From: Lachnoclostridium sp. UBA7097
Lineage (GTDB): Bacteria; Bacillota; Clostridia; Lachnospirales; Lachnospiraceae
DNA length: 13,889 bases
Direction of reading: 5' to 3'
Assembly: GCA_002499945.1 (NCBI GenBank)
Contig: DKYP01000169.1
Coordinates: 1 to 13,889 of the forward strand
The notes under the pieces are model-generated. The model ran no database searches and had not been told where the DNA came from. It worked only from the letters and a program-made list of their open reading frames with translations. This document shows positions 13,186 through 13,889 of the stretch, in pieces (the stretch's first letter is position 1; each line of letters begins with the position of its first letter). Made by a program: the position numbers and the translations under genes.

Positions 13186-13215
13186 TTGACGAAATATATA
13201 AAATGATGTTATACT
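13186..13215 (+). promoter_or_regulatory. Promoter of tRNA-Ser(TGA)
   Basis: TTGACG (13186-13191) and TATACT (13210-13215) are 18 bases apart. Transcription should start near 13222. A small hairpin (CTGTTA 13225-13230 with TAACAG 13236-13241) lies in the short leader before the tRNA. Confidence 0.8.
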
Positions 13216-13260
13216 AGCAAAGCACTGTTAGGGAATAACAGACAGCAATAAAATAAATAT

Positions 13261-13346
13261 GGAGAGATATCGAAGTGGTCATAACGAGGCGGTCTTGAAA
13301 ACCGTTTGCCTATCCAGGCACGTGGGTTCGAATCCCACTCTCTCCG
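13261..13346 (+). tRNA. tRNA-Ser(TGA)
   Basis: The acceptor arms GGAGAGA and TCTCTCC (13339-13345) pair perfectly, with discriminator G at 13346. The anticodon loop (13294-13300) holds TGA at 13296-13298, reading UCA and related serine codons. A long variable arm and the TTCGAAT T-loop confirm a class II serine tRNA. No CCA is encoded; TTTATT follows. Confidence 0.96.
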
Positions 13347-13425
13347 TTTATTAAGTTAAATAGTAATATTAAAATGAAATAAACCTGCCGGGGATGATGG
13401 CAGGCAGAATAAACACTGTGTATTT

Positions 13426-13493
13426 AGCTTCATAGGGAGAGCTGTTCACTTATATGGTTTAAAGTTATAACTGCTATAGTGGAAGCTTTTTTT
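13426..13493 (+). terminator. Possible terminator after tRNA-Ser(TGA)
   Basis: AGCTTC (13426-13431) pairs with GAAGCT (13482-13487), helped by ATAG/CTAT inside, and a run of seven T follows at 13487-13493. The loop of about 50 nt is long. Between the two tRNAs there are also a CCTGCC/GGCAGG hairpin (13384-13404) and ATGCCA/TGGCAT (13494-13525), neither with a good T-run. Confidence 0.35.
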
Positions 13494-13567
13494 ATGCCAG
13501 AAGTGATAAAAGCAGCTTGTGGCATTTTATGGGGTTATGGGTAAGTGGTCCATTTTGTATACGGACT

Positions 13568-13592
13568 GGCTGGTTTGGATACCAGGCTGGTT
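13568..13592 (+). repeat. Direct repeat just upstream of tRNA-Ser(GGA)
   Basis: GGCTGGTT occurs at 13568-13575 and 13585-13592, with a 17-base period, and ATACC/GGTAT (13579-13583 with 13593-13597) forms a short stem between the second copy and the tRNA start. I found no good promoter close to this tRNA; TTATGG/TATACG 17 bases apart (13535-13563) is a weak possibility. Confidence 0.4.
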
Positions 13593-13599
13593 GGTATAA

Positions 13600-13688
13600 G
13601 GAGAAATACCCAAGAGGCTGAAGGGGCTCCCCTGGAAAGGGAGTAGGCCGCTAATAACGGCGCGAGGGTTCAAATCCCTCTTTCTCCG
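13600..13688 (+). tRNA. tRNA-Ser(GGA)
   Basis: GGAGAAA at the 5' end pairs with TTTCTCC (13681-13687), discriminator G at 13688. The anticodon stem CTCCC/GGGAG encloses a loop with GGA at 13634-13636, reading UCC and UCU serine codons. The long variable arm fits serine. No CCA is encoded; TTGGCG follows. Confidence 0.96.
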
Positions 13689-13692
13689 TTGG

Positions 13693-13727
13693 CGCAGTAA
13701 AGTTTATAAAGTTTACTGTGTTTTTTT
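13693..13727 (+). terminator. Intrinsic terminator after tRNA-Ser(GGA)
   Basis: CGCAGTAAA (13693-13701) pairs with TTTACTGTG (13712-13720) with one G-U pair around a 10-nt loop, and seven T follow (13721-13727). This is the clearest Rho-independent terminator in the window. Confidence 0.85.
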
Positions 13728-13771
13728 ATGCTCTTTTTTGCCTGGGAATTACAGGAAGGTTAAAAGAACAT

Positions 13772-13889
13772 AAAAAATTAGATTTTTTAAAAAAAGTTGT
13801 TGACATGGAAGAAACAGTGTGATAATATATAACACGCTGACTGGTTAAAAGCAGCAACACAAAGTACATTGATAACTGAACAGTAAAAC
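13772..13889 (+). promoter_or_regulatory. Probable rRNA operon promoter and leader, cut by the window end
   Basis: An A/T-rich stretch (13772-13795) precedes TTGACA (13800-13805) and TAATAT (13823-13828), 17 bases apart. The rest to 13889 has no reading frame of note and contains ACATTGATAACTGAACA, close to the TTGAAAACTGAA element found in Firmicutes rRNA leaders. The 16S gene should lie just beyond the window; this is inferred. Confidence 0.6.

Noticed and set aside
13347..13599. T-box riboswitch or small stable RNA (SRP RNA) between the two tRNAs
   Set aside because: Neither the T-box AGGGTGGNACCGCG element nor the SRP RNA core was found. Hairpins there are better explained as termination or leader structure.
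1..13889. CRISPR array, transposon or prophage
   Set aside because: No regularly spaced repeats, terminal inverted repeats, target-site duplications, transposase or integrase were seen, and codon use looks even across the window.

Overview
The window looks like a chromosomal segment of a low-GC Clostridia genome, probably Lachnospiraceae. The grounds are AT-rich DNA with heavy use of ATA and AGG codons, strong AGGAGG-type ribosome binding sites, near-consensus sigma-A promoters, tRNA genes without an encoded CCA, and protein families typical of that group. The family assignment is an inference. No mobile element, integrase, transposase or CRISPR array was seen.

Layout. Positions 181-1413 hold an AAA-type P-loop ATPase with a TTG start. 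Positions 1482-3518 are a small regulated unit: a perfect-consensus promoter with an inverted-repeat operator just downstream, a MarR-family regulator, and a Si-type citrate synthase. A structured convergent intergenic region (3557-3642) separates this from a minus-strand Nudix hydrolase whose coding region contains a 12-nt tandem repeat. A divergent region rich in short palindromes follows, then a membrane-anchored HtrA/S1C-like protein with a PDZ domain that has lost at least two of its three catalytic residues. Facing it tail to tail, with one base between the stop codons, is a 624-residue minus-strand protein: a RelA/SpoT-type synthetase domain with a replaced acceptor loop, joined to about 450 residues I cannot assign.

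Positions 7822-13044 form a plus-strand housekeeping run: a YcxB-like membrane protein, tsaE, tsaB, rimI, a small zinc-ribbon protein, rnz (RNase Z), a membrane-anchored lipoprotein-like protein and tsaD. TsaE, TsaB and TsaD make the tRNA t6A37 modification together with TsaC, which is not in this window. RNase Z trims the 3' ends of tRNAs that lack CCA. Both tRNA genes here, tRNA-Ser(TGA) and tRNA-Ser(GGA), lack CCA, so the segment is strongly oriented to tRNA maturation. The tRNA-Ser(TGA) promoter has helically phased A-tracts upstream. The window ends with a strong promoter and a leader that looks like the start of an rRNA operon.

The best candidates for something undescribed are the RelA/SpoT fusion protein (5744-7618) and the degenerate HtrA-like protein beside it (4456-5742). 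Other points of interest are the His-for-Gly substitution in the RimI acetyl-CoA loop, the atypical P-loop of the first ATPase, and the citrate synthase under apparent MarR control.
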